The notes below the pieces were generated by a model. That model was not told the DNA's origin, made no database searches, and saw nothing but the letters and a program-made list of their open reading frames with translations. From assembly GCA_023460395.1 (NCBI GenBank), contig JAEWQB010000004.1, forward strand, positions 62,001-126,000: a stretch of DNA of 64,000 nt. The letters are read 5' to 3'. Source of the DNA: Pseudomonadota bacterium. Its GTDB lineage: Bacteria; Desulfobacterota; Desulfovibrionia; Desulfovibrionales; Desulfovibrionaceae. Positions 17,253-25,596 of the stretch are shown piece by piece. Numbering within the stretch: position 1 is the first letter of the stretch; the number at the start of each line of letters is the position of its first letter. Made by a program: the position numbers and the translations under genes.

Positions 17253-18455
17253 ATGCCGCATTCCACCCCCGATCCCGATGCCATTATCCGCAGCTTTCTT
17301 CGCGTCAGCGATGAGCTAAACCAACTGCGCGATGTGGATACCATCCTTGACCGCACGCTTATAGAAGTGCGAGCGCTCGCCAACGCGGACGCGGGCTCTA
17401 TCTTTCTTGTGGAAGGAGAGAACCTGCGTTTCAGCTTCGTGCACAACGACACGCTGTTCTCGGACGACGTCACCAATACCGCCATTTACTCCAACTTTAT
17501 TGTGCCCATATCAGACGAATCTATCGTCGGATACTGCGCCCAACACCGCCAGACGCTGGTTATAGACGACGCCTATGCCCTTCCCGCAGGCACGCCCTAC
17601 AGCTTCAACAATTCGTTCGACAAAGCCACGGGCTACCGCACCACGTCTATTTTAGCCATTCCGCTGCTCATCGCACAGGGCAAGCTGGTGGGGGTGATGC
17701 AAATTATTAATGCCCGCGACGAGCAGGGCAACGTCATTCCATTTGACCACACGGCGCGCACCTACATTCCTCTCTTTGCCAACAACACCGCCTTTGCCAT
17801 AGAGCGCGGTGTCATGACCCGCGAGCTTATTCTGCGGATGATGCGCATGGCCGAACTGCGCGACCCCGCAGAAACCGGCGCGCATGTTCAGCGGGTCGGC
17901 GCGTACTCCGCAGAAATCTATCACCGGTACGCGTTGAACAAAAACGTGCCGGTAAAAGAACTCAAACGCACGAAAGACCGGCTGCGTCTGGCAGCCATGC
18001 TGCATGATGTGGGGAAGGTGGGCATAGCGGACGCCATTTTAAAAAAACCCGGCCCGCTGACGGAAGAAGAATTCTCCACCATGAAATTGCACTCGATATA
18101 TGGTGCGCAATTGTTCGAGCACGCCACTTCCGAGTTGGACATCATGTGCCGGGAAATAGCCCTACACCACCATGAAAAATGGGTGGGGGGCGGTTATCCC
18201 GGTGGCATGGACGCTCCTCTGGCGGGGCCTCCACTCAGCGGCGAGGCCATTCCCCTGCCCGCACGCATCTGCGCACTGGCCGATGTGTATGACGCGCTCG
18301 TTTCCCGCCGGTCTTATAAAGAGGCTTTCCCGGAAGACGTGGCTCTGTCTATTATCCGTCAGGATACGGGAACGCACTTCGATCCTGAAATCACAGAGGC
18401 GTTTTTCCAAATTCATGATGTTATTCTGGCCATCCGCTCCAAATACCCAGCATAA
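17253..18455 (+). CDS. GAF / HD-GYP domain phosphodiesterase
   Basis: 400 residues. Residues about 10-175 form a GAF domain (DAGSIFLVEGENLRF, TTSILAIPLL). Residues about 190-385 form an HD-GYP domain: AAMLHDVGKVGI carries the HD pair, LHHHEKWVGGGYPGG the HHExxxGxGYP-type motif and ICALADVYDALVSRR the distal metal-binding part. HD-GYP proteins hydrolyse c-di-GMP to GMP or pGpG. The GYP triad is intact, although the usual Asp after EKW is replaced by Val-Gly, so activity is likely but not certain. The GAF domain probably senses a ligand. It has no membrane segment, so it is cytoplasmic. The ribosome site is weak. Confidence 0.9.
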   Translation: MPHSTPDPDAIIRSFLRVSDELNQLRDVDTILDRTLIEVRALANADAGSIFLVEGENLRFSFVHNDTLFSDDVTNTAIYSNFIVPISDESIVGYCAQHRQTLVIDDAYALPAGTPYSFNNSFDKATGYRTTSILAIPLLIAQGKLVGVMQIINARDEQGNVIPFDHTARTYIPLFANNTAFAIERGVMTRELILRMMRMAELRDPAETGAHVQRVGAYSAEIYHRYALNKNVPVKELKRTKDRLRLAAMLHDVGKVGIADAILKKPGPLTEEEFSTMKLHSIYGAQLFEHATSELDIMCREIALHHHEKWVGGGYPGGMDAPLAGPPLSGEAIPLPARICALADVYDALVSRRSYKEAFPEDVALSIIRQDTGTHFDPEITEAFFQIHDVILAIRSKYPA

Positions 18456-18456
18456 A

Positions 18457-18487
18457 GGCGTCCGGTTACCACCCGGAACCGGACGCC
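18457..18487. terminator. Perfect 11-bp hairpin between convergent genes
   Basis: GGCGTCCGGTT at 18457-18467 pairs perfectly with AACCGGACGCC at 18477-18487 around a 9-base loop. It lies between the HD-GYP gene and the oppositely oriented quinone oxidoreductase gene. The T-run is short on the minus side (TTTATG) and absent on the plus side. Confidence 0.6.
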
Positions 18488-18508
18488 TGCAAACAATGCG
18501 CGTGCCTG

Positions 18509-19486
18509 TTAGACCAGCAGCACGGTAGAGCCTGTCGTCTGCCGGGATTCCATGGCGCGATGCGCCTCTGCGGCATCCCGCAGCGGGAAACGCTGGCCTA
18601 TCGTCACCCGGACCACCCCGCTGCGGACCACATCAAAGAGGTCGCGGGCGTGGGCGAGCAGGTCTTCACGGGCGTCAGTATAGTGCATAAGGCTGGGCCG
18701 GGTGAGGAAAAGAGAACCCTTAGCCGCCAGAATACCGGGATCAAAGGGGGCCACAGAACCGGAGGATTGTCCGAAGGACACCAGCATACCCATGGGCCGC
18801 ACACAATTCATGGATTTCATGAACGTTGCTTTGCCCACAGAATCGTACACCACATCCACACCGCGCCCCCCGGTGATCTGCTGCACCCGCGCCACAAAAT
18901 CTTCTTCGCGGTACAAAATGGTGTGATGGCACCCGTTTTTCTGCGCAACGACCGCCTTTTCCTGAGAACCCACAGTACCGATAACGGTAGCCCCCAAATG
19001 CCGCGCCCACTGGCAGACCAGAGTACCGACTCCGCCAGCCGCCGCATGAATAAGAATGGTGTCGCCCTTCTTCACCGGATAGCAGCCAAAAAGCAGATAC
19101 CGCGCGGTCATGCCGCGCAGCATCATCCCCGCGGCCTGTTCCGCAGAGATATCGTCCGGCAGCGGAACCAACCGCCGCGCGGGAATAATACGCGCCTCGG
19201 CGTAGGCGCCGGGCGGGTTTCCCGCATATGCCACCCTGTCTCCAGCGTGAAAGTCCGTGACTCCCTCGCCTACCTCTTCCACTACCCCGGCCCCTTCCAT
19301 GCCAATGCTGGCGGGAAGATGTGGCAGCGGGTACAAGCCCGTGCGGTGGTACACATCAATAAAATTCACCCCCACGGCCTCGTGGCGTATTCTTACCTCG
19401 CCGGGAGCCGGGTGCCCCGGATCATACTCTTCCCAGTGCAGCACTTCCGGCCCGCCGTGTGTATGAATGCGAATAGCGTGCGTCAT
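18509..19486 (-). CDS. NAD(P)H:quinone oxidoreductase, zinc-free MDR family
   Basis: 325 residues, typical of QorA-like medium-chain dehydrogenases. The Rossmann loop is IHAAAGGVGTLVCQWARHLGA, and GVNFIDVYHRTGLYPLP and PASIGMEGAGVVE are QOR-type motifs. The catalytic zinc ligands of alcohol dehydrogenases are absent. It likely reduces quinones or enones with NADPH. AAGGAGGACAA precedes the start. It is a single gene flanked by a hairpin downstream and a promoter region upstream. Confidence 0.9.
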   Translation of the reverse strand: MTHAIRIHTHGGPEVLHWEEYDPGHPAPGEVRIRHEAVGVNFIDVYHRTGLYPLPHLPASIGMEGAGVVEEVGEGVTDFHAGDRVAYAGNPPGAYAEARIIPARRLVPLPDDISAEQAAGMMLRGMTARYLLFGCYPVKKGDTILIHAAAGGVGTLVCQWARHLGATVIGTVGSQEKAVVAQKNGCHHTILYREEDFVARVQQITGGRGVDVVYDSVGKATFMKSMNCVRPMGMLVSFGQSSGSVAPFDPGILAAKGSLFLTRPSLMHYTDAREDLLAHARDLFDVVRSGVVRVTIGQRFPLRDAAEAHRAMESRQTTGSTVLLV

Positions 19487-19824
19487 TTGTCCTCCTTGCA
19501 GGGAATAGGCAATCTATTGGCTTGTTATTTTTGTATATTCAGAAGATTTTTTCCTCTCCCCCCCGTTAGGGTACTAACCAGTATACCCAGTATTCGCCGA
19601 TGGGCAAAGCAAAGTTGGCGCTTACAGGAAAAACTCGACAACAAAAAACCGCCATCCTAAAGGATGACGGTTTTAGGCGCGGCCTACGCCGGACAATGGC
19701 TCACACACAAAGACCCAACTCTGTATAACGATGGGCAGCTTGCCCCGCAGATCGTCAACAGTGAGTCTGCTGCGTGAAAAAATCGTGCGGCCCGGCCTCC
19801 GCGTTCATAACCACATGAACACGG
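19487..19824. other. Gene-free stretch with a terminator
   Basis: About 340 bases with no supported gene. It contains the promoter region of the quinone oxidoreductase gene at its left end and the terminator of the unknown gene at its right. The AT-rich part near 19515-19545 is a likely promoter area, but no clear -35/-10 pair was assigned. Confidence 0.6.
19643..19674 (-). terminator. Intrinsic terminator downstream of the unknown gene at 19825
   Basis: The stem CCGCCATCC (19649-19657) and GGATGACGG (19662-19670), with one mismatch and loop TAAA, is flanked by AAAAAA on the left and TTTT on the right. Read on the minus strand it ends in a U-run of six. Confidence 0.8.
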
Positions 19825-20334
19825 CTAGACGTAGTCGCCCCTGTTCATCTTGAAGCGTTCGGTAAATGACATCACTTCGAGTTCATTCACCACGGAACCC
19901 AATCCGGGATGCTGCTCGGCAAGATCAGGATTCTGTTCCCGAAGTTGCGTAAGGTCGCCGGAAATATCCTCCAGCGTCGCGGACGCACCCTTCAGGTCAG
20001 CCTCTTCTTCCGCACCGATCTGGCGGGAATATTGTTCCCACTTGTCGAGCATGCCGTCCACACGTTCCACCACAGCCGCCGCACTGTCACCGGCTACTTG
20101 TTCCACGGCTTCCACGGCACCGGTCTGTTCGACCTGCGCCATCATCAGCATAGGATCAAGCACCAGCCCCCGTACACCCGGCATGGGCGAAGTCGTCTGC
20201 GCTTTCCCAGCGGACTCCTGCTGCTCCAATTCCCGTGCGAACAGCTCACCGAAAGCGTCCGACGATCCAGAGGACCGCTTACGAGTCTCTTCCTGCTGTT
20301 GCAGGGCCTCAAATTGTTCTGACCGAATCTTCAT
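19825..20334 (-). CDS. Acidic, coiled-coil-rich protein of unknown function
   Basis: 169 residues with no family recognised. The start at 20334 has GGGGTGA just upstream. The N-terminus (MKIRSEQFEALQQQEETRKR) is charged and helical; residues about 20-45 are rich in Ser, Gln and Glu. A short hydrophobic stretch (GLVLDPMLMMAQ) follows, and the C-terminal half (residues about 85-165) is acidic and helical, with heptad-like patterns. No signal peptide or membrane segment is visible. The composition recalls small flagellar or secretion accessory proteins, but that is only an impression. It has its own terminator. Confidence 0.7.
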   Translation of the reverse strand: MKIRSEQFEALQQQEETRKRSSGSSDAFGELFARELEQQESAGKAQTTSPMPGVRGLVLDPMLMMAQVEQTGAVEAVEQVAGDSAAAVVERVDGMLDKWEQYSRQIGAEEEADLKGASATLEDISGDLTQLREQNPDLAEQHPGLGSVVNELEVMSFTERFKMNRGDYV

Positions 20335-20758
20335 TGGCTCACCCCTGCGTTAGGGTTTTGCCGATATTAAGCAAAAAACTTGCCAACATTAGCAAAGCTG
20401 ATAATAGGCCATCATTACAAAACAATACGTTTTTCAAGCGGGCAGTTTTTGCCGCCAAGCCCGTGCGGGGCTGACCATATTGCCGCTTCAGCCACCAAGC
20501 GGACATCGTTGCAGAGTGTGGCATATTGTGCCAACGTATCTCACAACCTTTTCCTTGTCTATGTTGCCTGAAATGTATATATATTCTTTCAGATTAGAAT
20601 CCATCCCACGCGGGAAGCGGCAGGCGATTCGCACCGGACGGGTGTCCGGTGAATACTTCCGGCACACGGGCGAAAACCGTGGGCCACGCCGCGCAATTCT
20701 GGATTCGTAATCACACATCGCTGCGGACAGTGCATGTTACAAGCCACAGGAGGCTCTT
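20335..20758. other. Long divergent intergenic region upstream of uspA
   Basis: 424 bases with no supported gene, between the divergent unknown gene and uspA. The left part is AT-rich and likely carries promoters; the right part contains a perfect hairpin and a second weaker stem (CACGG/CCGTG near 20674-20690), suggesting a structured uspA leader. The canonical AGGAGG site lies at 20749. Confidence 0.6.
20632..20651 (+). promoter_or_regulatory. Perfect 8-bp hairpin in the uspA upstream region
   Basis: CACCGGAC and GTCCGGTG pair perfectly around GGGT. No T-run follows, so it is not a standard terminator. It may be an operator dyad or part of a 5' leader structure about 110 bases before the start codon. 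No known riboswitch class was recognised. Confidence 0.45.
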
Positions 20759-21208
20759 ATGACTGCCATCACCAAAATTCTTGTCGCCGTGGACTTTTCC
20801 GACCACAGCAAGTACATCGCCGAATACGCACGACTCATGGCAACCAAGCTGGGTGCATCATTGGTTGTCGTGTACGCCGCGCCTTCGCTGAGCCAGTACG
20901 TCGGCTTCCACGTTCCCCCCAACTCTATTGAAAGCTTCGTGGGCGAAATCGTTTCTGGAGCGGAAAAATCCATGGACGCATATATCGCTGAAAACTTTGC
21001 GGGGCTTCAGGCCGCAGGCAAAGTTGTCACCGGCTATGCGGCGGAAGAAATTCTCTCACTGGCCGACGCGGAAAATGCAGACATGATTATCATGGGTACG
21101 CACGGGCGCAAAGGCATTGACCGCATCCTCTTCGGCTCCGTTGCCGAAAAGGTGGTCAAGGGCGCGGATATGCCCGTTCTCACGGTTCGCCCCCCGGACG
21201 AAAACTAG
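20759..21208 (+). CDS. Universal stress protein UspA family
   Basis: 149 residues, a single Usp domain. ITKILVAVDFSDHS is the N-terminal strand with the conserved Asp, and GTHGRKGIDRILFGSVAEKVV fits the G-x2-G-x9-G-[S/T] ATP-binding motif, so this is a nucleotide-binding member. Such proteins accumulate under stress and act in the cytoplasm; a specific role cannot be read. AGGAGG precedes the start with good spacing. It is a single gene ending in an intrinsic terminator. Confidence 0.92.
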   Translation: MTAITKILVAVDFSDHSKYIAEYARLMATKLGASLVVVYAAPSLSQYVGFHVPPNSIESFVGEIVSGAEKSMDAYIAENFAGLQAAGKVVTGYAAEEILSLADAENADMIIMGTHGRKGIDRILFGSVAEKVVKGADMPVLTVRPPDEN

Positions 21209-21270
21209 TCTTTCAGGATTGCGCCACAGGCCCGCTGGGCGCTTGCGCATTCCCCTGTCGTGGTCTATGC

Positions 21271-21299
21271 AAGGGCGGTTCGCAGGAATCGCCCTTTTT
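21271..21299 (+). terminator. Intrinsic terminator of uspA
   Basis: AAGGGCG (21271-21277) pairs with CGCCCTT (21290-21296), with further TTC/GAA pairing inside, followed by a T-run. Confidence 0.8.
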
Positions 21300-21333
21300 C
21301 CGTCCGGCCTCATCCGCCGCACAAGGAGCCGCC

Positions 21334-22476
21334 ATGCCTATTTCATTTCCTTCTGGTGGCCCTGCCACCGCGCAGGTGCGTCCAGAAGTTCTGGATTTCT
21401 CGCCTTACTCCGCCGGTCTTTCCATTGACGAAATCCGGGAGCGCTACGGTCTGGATACCGTTATCAAACTGGCGAGCAACGAAAATCCCTTAGGCGCTTC
21501 CCCGCTGGTGCAAAAAGCCCTGAAAGAGCATGCTGGCGATGTTTTCCGCTACGCACAGGCGGGAACTCCCCGGTTGGGACGCAAAATCGCCCACGCGCAC
21601 GGCCTGCCCGAAGAGTGCGTGGTCACCGGCAATGGTTCTGATGAGGTGATAGACCTGCTTATCCGCGCCAAGGCACGTCCCGGCAAAGATAATATTGTGG
21701 CCTTTTCTCCCTGTTTTTCCATGTATACCGTGCTGGCCCGCTTATGCGGGGTGGAAATTCGCCAAACACCACTTAACGACGACTTTTCATTCGATTTCAA
21801 GGCGTTGATCTCCCTTACGGACGAAAATACCGCCATCGTGTTTGTCACCACGCCGGACAATCCTTCCGGGTACACCCCCCCCGTGGAAAGCATTATGGCA
21901 CTGGCCCGTGCCTTACCCGCCCAATGTCTGCTTGTGGTGGACGAAGCCTATGCGGATTTTTCCGGTAACATAGACGCCTATTCCATGCTGCCCCGCCTTG
22001 CCGATTTTCCCAACGTGTGCGTCTTGCGCACCTTTTCCAAAAGCCGAGGACTCGCCGGATTGCGTTTAGGCTTCGGTGCCATGCACCCCCAGTTGGCAGA
22101 CTACCTTAAACGCATTCGTCCGCCTTTCAGTGTGAACATTCTCGCGGAGCACGCAGGCATGGCTGCGCTGGACGATTCTATTTTTTATGAAGAAACGCTG
22201 CGAGTTACCGCAGAGGGCCGGGAATTTCTTTCCCGCGAGTTACGCGCGCTGGGCTGCGAGGTTTACCCCTCCAGAGCGAACTTCATCCTGTTTAAAGTAC
22301 CCATGGATGCCATAGACGGGACGGAACTTCACGAGCAATTGCTCCGGCGCGGTATCATTCTGCGCCCGCTGGTCAAAGGCTACAATCTGCCGCACCACAT
22401 GCGGGTTTCTGTGGGCAATATGCAGGAAAACGCACAATTTATTACTGCCTTCAGGGAAATTCTGCATGCCCGTTAA
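21334..22476 (+). CDS. hisC: Histidinol-phosphate aminotransferase
   Basis: 380 residues, class II PLP aminotransferase fold. Conserved features include KLASNENPLGASP near the start, FVTTPDNPSGYTPP, VVDEAYADF and the PLP lysine in TFSKSRGLAGLRLG. It catalyses the transamination of imidazole acetol phosphate in histidine synthesis. ACAAGGAGCCGCC supports the start. The last 11 bases overlap the start of cmk, so the two are translationally linked. No other his genes are nearby. Confidence 0.92.
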   Translation: MPISFPSGGPATAQVRPEVLDFSPYSAGLSIDEIRERYGLDTVIKLASNENPLGASPLVQKALKEHAGDVFRYAQAGTPRLGRKIAHAHGLPEECVVTGNGSDEVIDLLIRAKARPGKDNIVAFSPCFSMYTVLARLCGVEIRQTPLNDDFSFDFKALISLTDENTAIVFVTTPDNPSGYTPPVESIMALARALPAQCLLVVDEAYADFSGNIDAYSMLPRLADFPNVCVLRTFSKSRGLAGLRLGFGAMHPQLADYLKRIRPPFSVNILAEHAGMAALDDSIFYEETLRVTAEGREFLSRELRALGCEVYPSRANFILFKVPMDAIDGTELHEQLLRRGIILRPLVKGYNLPHHMRVSVGNMQENAQFITAFREILHAR

Positions 22477-23167
22477 TCGCCGTATCGTCACGCTGGACGG
22501 CCCGGCGGGGGTGGGAAAAACCACGCTTGCGCGCCGTGTGGCAGAAGCACTGGGCATGGCGTATCTGGATACAGGAGCGATGTTCCGTACCTTGGGCTGG
22601 AAGCTGGGTATACAGGCCACCACCATGGACGATACGGAACTTGCATCCCGCCTGGCTCAATTCCGCTTTTCCCTTTCTGGGAGCGGTGCCGGGACTGTTC
22701 TTTCCATGAATGGGCACCCTGTGGGGCAAGAAATTCGCACGGAAGAGGTGGGGATGCTGGCCTCGCAGGTGGGGCAGTTGCCGTTGGTACGCGCGGCGCT
22801 GAAAACCGCGCAACAGGCCATGGGGGCGGAAACGCCGCTGGTAGCCGAAGGCCGTGACATGGGCACGGTGATATTTCCGCACGCCGCTTGCAAGCTCTTT
22901 TTGGACGCCACCCCCGCAGAACGGGCAAAACGCCGCCACGAACAGCTTTCGGCGATGGGGGACACACCGGACTTAGCGTGCCTCACGGAGCAAATTCGTC
23001 TCCGTGACGAGCAGGACAGAAACCGGCCCATCGCCCCGTTAAAACCGGCAGAAGATGCTGTGATTATTGATACTACGGGATTGGATATCGACAAAGTTTT
23101 TGCCGCTATCATGGAACAGGTGCGCCGCCGTCTCCCCGTCTCCCCACCATTCAGGCCGGGCCGCTAG
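22466..23167 (+). CDS. cmk: Cytidylate kinase
   Basis: 233 residues. The P-loop DGPAGVGKTT, the YLDTGAMFRTLGW substrate segment, LVAEGRDMGTVIFP and RDEQDRNRPIAPL are all canonical for CMP/dCMP kinase; the small CMP-binding insertion typical of long-form enzymes is present. It starts inside the last codons of hisC. At the other end its stop shares the palindrome CTAG with the stop of the convergent tunR gene, giving a 4-base overlap with no room for a separate terminator. Confidence 0.93.
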   Translation: MPVNRRIVTLDGPAGVGKTTLARRVAEALGMAYLDTGAMFRTLGWKLGIQATTMDDTELASRLAQFRFSLSGSGAGTVLSMNGHPVGQEIRTEEVGMLASQVGQLPLVRAALKTAQQAMGAETPLVAEGRDMGTVIFPHAACKLFLDATPAERAKRRHEQLSAMGDTPDLACLTEQIRLRDEQDRNRPIAPLKPAEDAVIIDTTGLDIDKVFAAIMEQVRRRLPVSPPFRPGR

Positions 23168-24288
23168 TCCAGATGCAGGACCACAGCGTAACTGCTGAAC
23201 ATGGTCCACACCTCGTCGCCAACATGCAGGTTCATACGCATGCGGGCGCTTTCCGAGATAAGAGCGCATAATTCCGTAGCATCCGACACGCGAATAACCA
23301 CCTCAGCCGCCACAGTACCGGTGGCAAGCCGACTCACCGTGCCGTGCAACCGATTTTCCGCGCTGGAAAGGGGTGGTTCCGCACACTTATGCAACTCCAC
23401 ATGCGGAGCCTTGACCTCTGCACTGATGAGCCGACCGGGCTTCAATCCCATTCGCTCGGCACTATCATTGGTGACCAGCGCGATAATGGCGTGGCCCTCC
23501 GGCGTGGTGAGCGAAACCTGCGACTGAATGCTTCCCCGTACCACGGCACTGACCTTGCCGTAAAAGGCGTTCCGTGCGCTGGTTTTCCGGCCCGACTCTT
23601 TTTCCAGATAGTTTCTGGTGACGTACCGTATTTCCTCTTCGGAAAAGGATACATAAGCGGACGTTAAATTAGGTGAGGAATGGCCCAGCATTTTCTGCAC
23701 GGCCGTTAACGGCACGTTGGCATTCATGAGTTCTACAGCCCGTGCCCGGCGAATCATTTCCGGGCCGCCCAGCTCTTTGGGGAACCCGCAGGACTGTGCC
23801 CGCTCGTAAAATTTCCGGCGCACAAACGCAGGGTCCACGGAAAGCGGTCCCCGCTCGGTGCCCGGCTCTGCCAGATTCACGCCTTCCCGCCCCGGTTCAA
23901 TTCGCCTTTCCGGTGCCACGAACGCGAGTAATTCACGCAAGCTGCGGCACAAAACTTCAGAGAGCTGAACCTCTCGCGCTTCCGTACCGTCTTCATCAAC
24001 TGCGTTACCCGCATCGGCGTTCCGGTACATCACGCGCTGCCGTTCCAGATCAATATCCGCAGCGGGGTTCAGCGCGAGCACTTCGTTCAATTTCGCGCCC
24101 GTGTATCGGATAAGCAAAAAAATGACGAGGATGCGCTTGCGCGAAAGCCGCACCTCCGCGCGGGGAGAGCTATCCGCCCATTCCTGAAACGAACCTTCAA
24201 GACAGGCCAACTGGTTGGAATCAAGACAACGCGTTTCCTGCGTTGCCGAAATAATACGACCGTGATGCGCGTGCGCTGAAGAAGCCAT
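23164..24288 (-). CDS. tunR: TunR-type tungstate/molybdate-responsive regulator
   Basis: 374 residues from the ATG at 24288. Residues about 20-225 resemble XerC/XerD tyrosine recombinases (KMLGHSSPNLTSAYVSFSEEE), but the first catalytic Arg is Lys (TGAKLNEV, about 66) and the HxxR His is Glu (PEMIRR, about 177); the Tyr (about 212) remains. Residues about 238-374 are two Mop/TOBE domains, the oxyanion-binding fold of ModE. This architecture is that of TunR, known in sulfate-reducing deltaproteobacteria as a transcription factor derived from a recombinase. Divergent placement beside a TSUP permease matches the subgroup described as repressing TSUP genes. A phage integrase label would be misleading. 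Confidence 0.88.
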   Translation of the reverse strand: MASSAHAHHGRIISATQETRCLDSNQLACLEGSFQEWADSSPRAEVRLSRKRILVIFLLIRYTGAKLNEVLALNPAADIDLERQRVMYRNADAGNAVDEDGTEAREVQLSEVLCRSLRELLAFVAPERRIEPGREGVNLAEPGTERGPLSVDPAFVRRKFYERAQSCGFPKELGGPEMIRRARAVELMNANVPLTAVQKMLGHSSPNLTSAYVSFSEEEIRYVTRNYLEKESGRKTSARNAFYGKVSAVVRGSIQSQVSLTTPEGHAIIALVTNDSAERMGLKPGRLISAEVKAPHVELHKCAEPPLSSAENRLHGTVSRLATGTVAAEVVIRVSDATELCALISESARMRMNLHVGDEVWTMFSSYAVVLHLD

Positions 24289-24502
24289 GGTTCCGCGAAT
24301 TCTCCTCACATAAAACGGTGCGGGCGTCTGGAATCGATGCCGGAAACCTTCCGCCGGAAAGTCCCGCTCCTCTCCACAATACGGGTCAGACCTCGCCTCC
24401 GTCCTTGCGGAATATCGGTACGAACCATGCCCATGCAGTCCGCAGACTCTTCCAGATGTGGCACCATACGTTGGACAGCCCCACTGCCGCAAGCCATTTT
24501 GA

Positions 24503-24535
24503 TTAGCACGATTTTATATTTTTTCGTGATATTAA
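24503..24535. promoter_or_regulatory. Candidate TunR operator, upstream copy
   Basis: TAGCACGA is followed by an AT-rich spacer and TCGTG; the arms CACGA (24507-24511) and TCGTG (24524-24528) are inverted and 12 bases apart. The copy ends immediately before a consensus -35 box. The size agrees with the roughly 30-bp TunR motif reported for this family; assignment to TunR is inferred. Confidence 0.75.
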
Positions 24536-24564
24536 TTGACAGACGGCACCTCTCTTCTTATTTT
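24536..24564 (+). promoter_or_regulatory. Sigma-70-type promoter of the TSUP gene
   Basis: TTGACA at 24536-24541 is a perfect -35 element; TATTTT at 24559-24564 lies 17 bases downstream as a plausible -10. Operator-like sequences abut it on both sides, which would fit repression. Confidence 0.65.
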
Positions 24565-24597
24565 AATAGCACGAAAATTATTTTTTTCGTGTCATAA
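24565..24597. promoter_or_regulatory. Candidate TunR operator, downstream copy
   Basis: TAGCACGA, a 12-base AT-rich spacer and TCGTG (CACGA at 24570-24574, TCGTG at 24587-24591) repeat the upstream copy with identical geometry, 63 bases away. It covers the expected transcription start and ends just before the ribosome site. Confidence 0.75.
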
Positions 24598-24619
24598 AAA
24601 TACAACTAAGGAGGAGGCC

Positions 24620-25495
24620 ATGGTGTCGGGACTCAGCGGACCAGACCTGCTGTACTGGCTTTCCCCCCTCGTGGCCTTTGCCGTTTCCTTTGCCACGTCC
24701 ATGGGCGGCGTGTCCGGCGCGTTTTTGCTCCTGCCGTATCAAATCTCGGTGCTGGGCATCACCAGCCCGTCAGTGAGCGCCACCAACCAGTTGTTTAATG
24801 TGCTTGCCACCCCCGGCGGCGTATATCGTTACTGGAAAGAATCCCGCATGGTATGGCCTCTTGCCCTGTGCCTGGCGCTGGGCACACTTCCGGGTGTGGT
24901 ACTGGGAGCCTTCATCCGTCTGGAGTACCTTCCCGATCCCACACGATTCAAGCTGTTCGCGGCGGGGATACTCGCACTGCTGGGAGTGCGCATGGTATGG
25001 AAGCTGCGCGGACGCGCTGGCGGCACGGCGCAGCACACCTTTCCCATAGAAGAAATGCATACCGCCGACGGGCACATCCGCTTCCGCCTTGGCACGCAGC
25101 ACTACACCTGTAGCCGACCGGGCATTATAGCACTGAGTGTGGTGGTGGGAATGGCGGGAGGCATCTACGGCATTGGCGGTGGCGCGATAATCGCCCCCTT
25201 CCTTGTTAGCATGTGCGGATTACCCGTGCACGCGGTTGCCGGAGCCAGCCTGTTCGGCACACTGATAACCTCGGTAGTGGGCGTGGTCACCTATCAGCTC
25301 ATGGCTCCGCTGTATCCGCACCTTGTCGTTACCCCAGACTGGACGCTGGGTTTGTTGCTGGGCATGGGTGGCCTTGCCGGTACCTATTTGGGCGCCCGGT
25401 GCCAGCGCCATGTTCCCGCCCACATCATCACATGGATATTAGCGGGAGTGGTTCTGTTCACCGCAGGCAAGTACGCGCTGGATTTTCTGCTCTAA
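24620..25495 (+). CDS. TSUP (TauE/SafE) family permease
   Basis: 291 residues from the ATG at 24620, preceded by AAGGAGGAGG. About eight hydrophobic segments form two repeats, with the TSUP glycine-rich motifs SFATSMGGVSGAFLLLP near residue 25 and GMAGGIYGIGGGAIIAPF near residue 178. A hydrophilic loop around residues 130-155 separates the halves. TSUP proteins move sulfur-containing or oxyanion substrates across the inner membrane. Divergent pairing with tunR and the paired operators suggest a role in tungstate or molybdate export or sulfur-oxyanion handling; the true substrate is unknown. A frame extension upstream would run through the operator and is not used. Confidence 0.9.
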   Translation: MVSGLSGPDLLYWLSPLVAFAVSFATSMGGVSGAFLLLPYQISVLGITSPSVSATNQLFNVLATPGGVYRYWKESRMVWPLALCLALGTLPGVVLGAFIRLEYLPDPTRFKLFAAGILALLGVRMVWKLRGRAGGTAQHTFPIEEMHTADGHIRFRLGTQHYTCSRPGIIALSVVVGMAGGIYGIGGGAIIAPFLVSMCGLPVHAVAGASLFGTLITSVVGVVTYQLMAPLYPHLVVTPDWTLGLLLGMGGLAGTYLGARCQRHVPAHIITWILAGVVLFTAGKYALDFLL

Positions 25496-25596
25496 CGTCA
25501 CCCTCCGCAGCGCATGGAGACAGCGCTTCCCTCGCCCCCGCGCCGCACACTTTCCCGAAAAAGAGAAAAAACTCCTCCAGCCCCGGAACGGCTGCA

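Noticed and set aside
18560..19660. A 366-residue plus-strand frame over the quinone oxidoreductase gene
   Set aside because: It mirrors the conserved gene on the other strand and is His/Arg-rich without domain character.
23164..24288. Phage integrase, hence a possible prophage or integrative element
   Set aside because: The protein has fused Mop domains and altered catalytic residues, and there are no attachment-site repeats, phage genes or tRNA beside it. It fits the TunR regulators.
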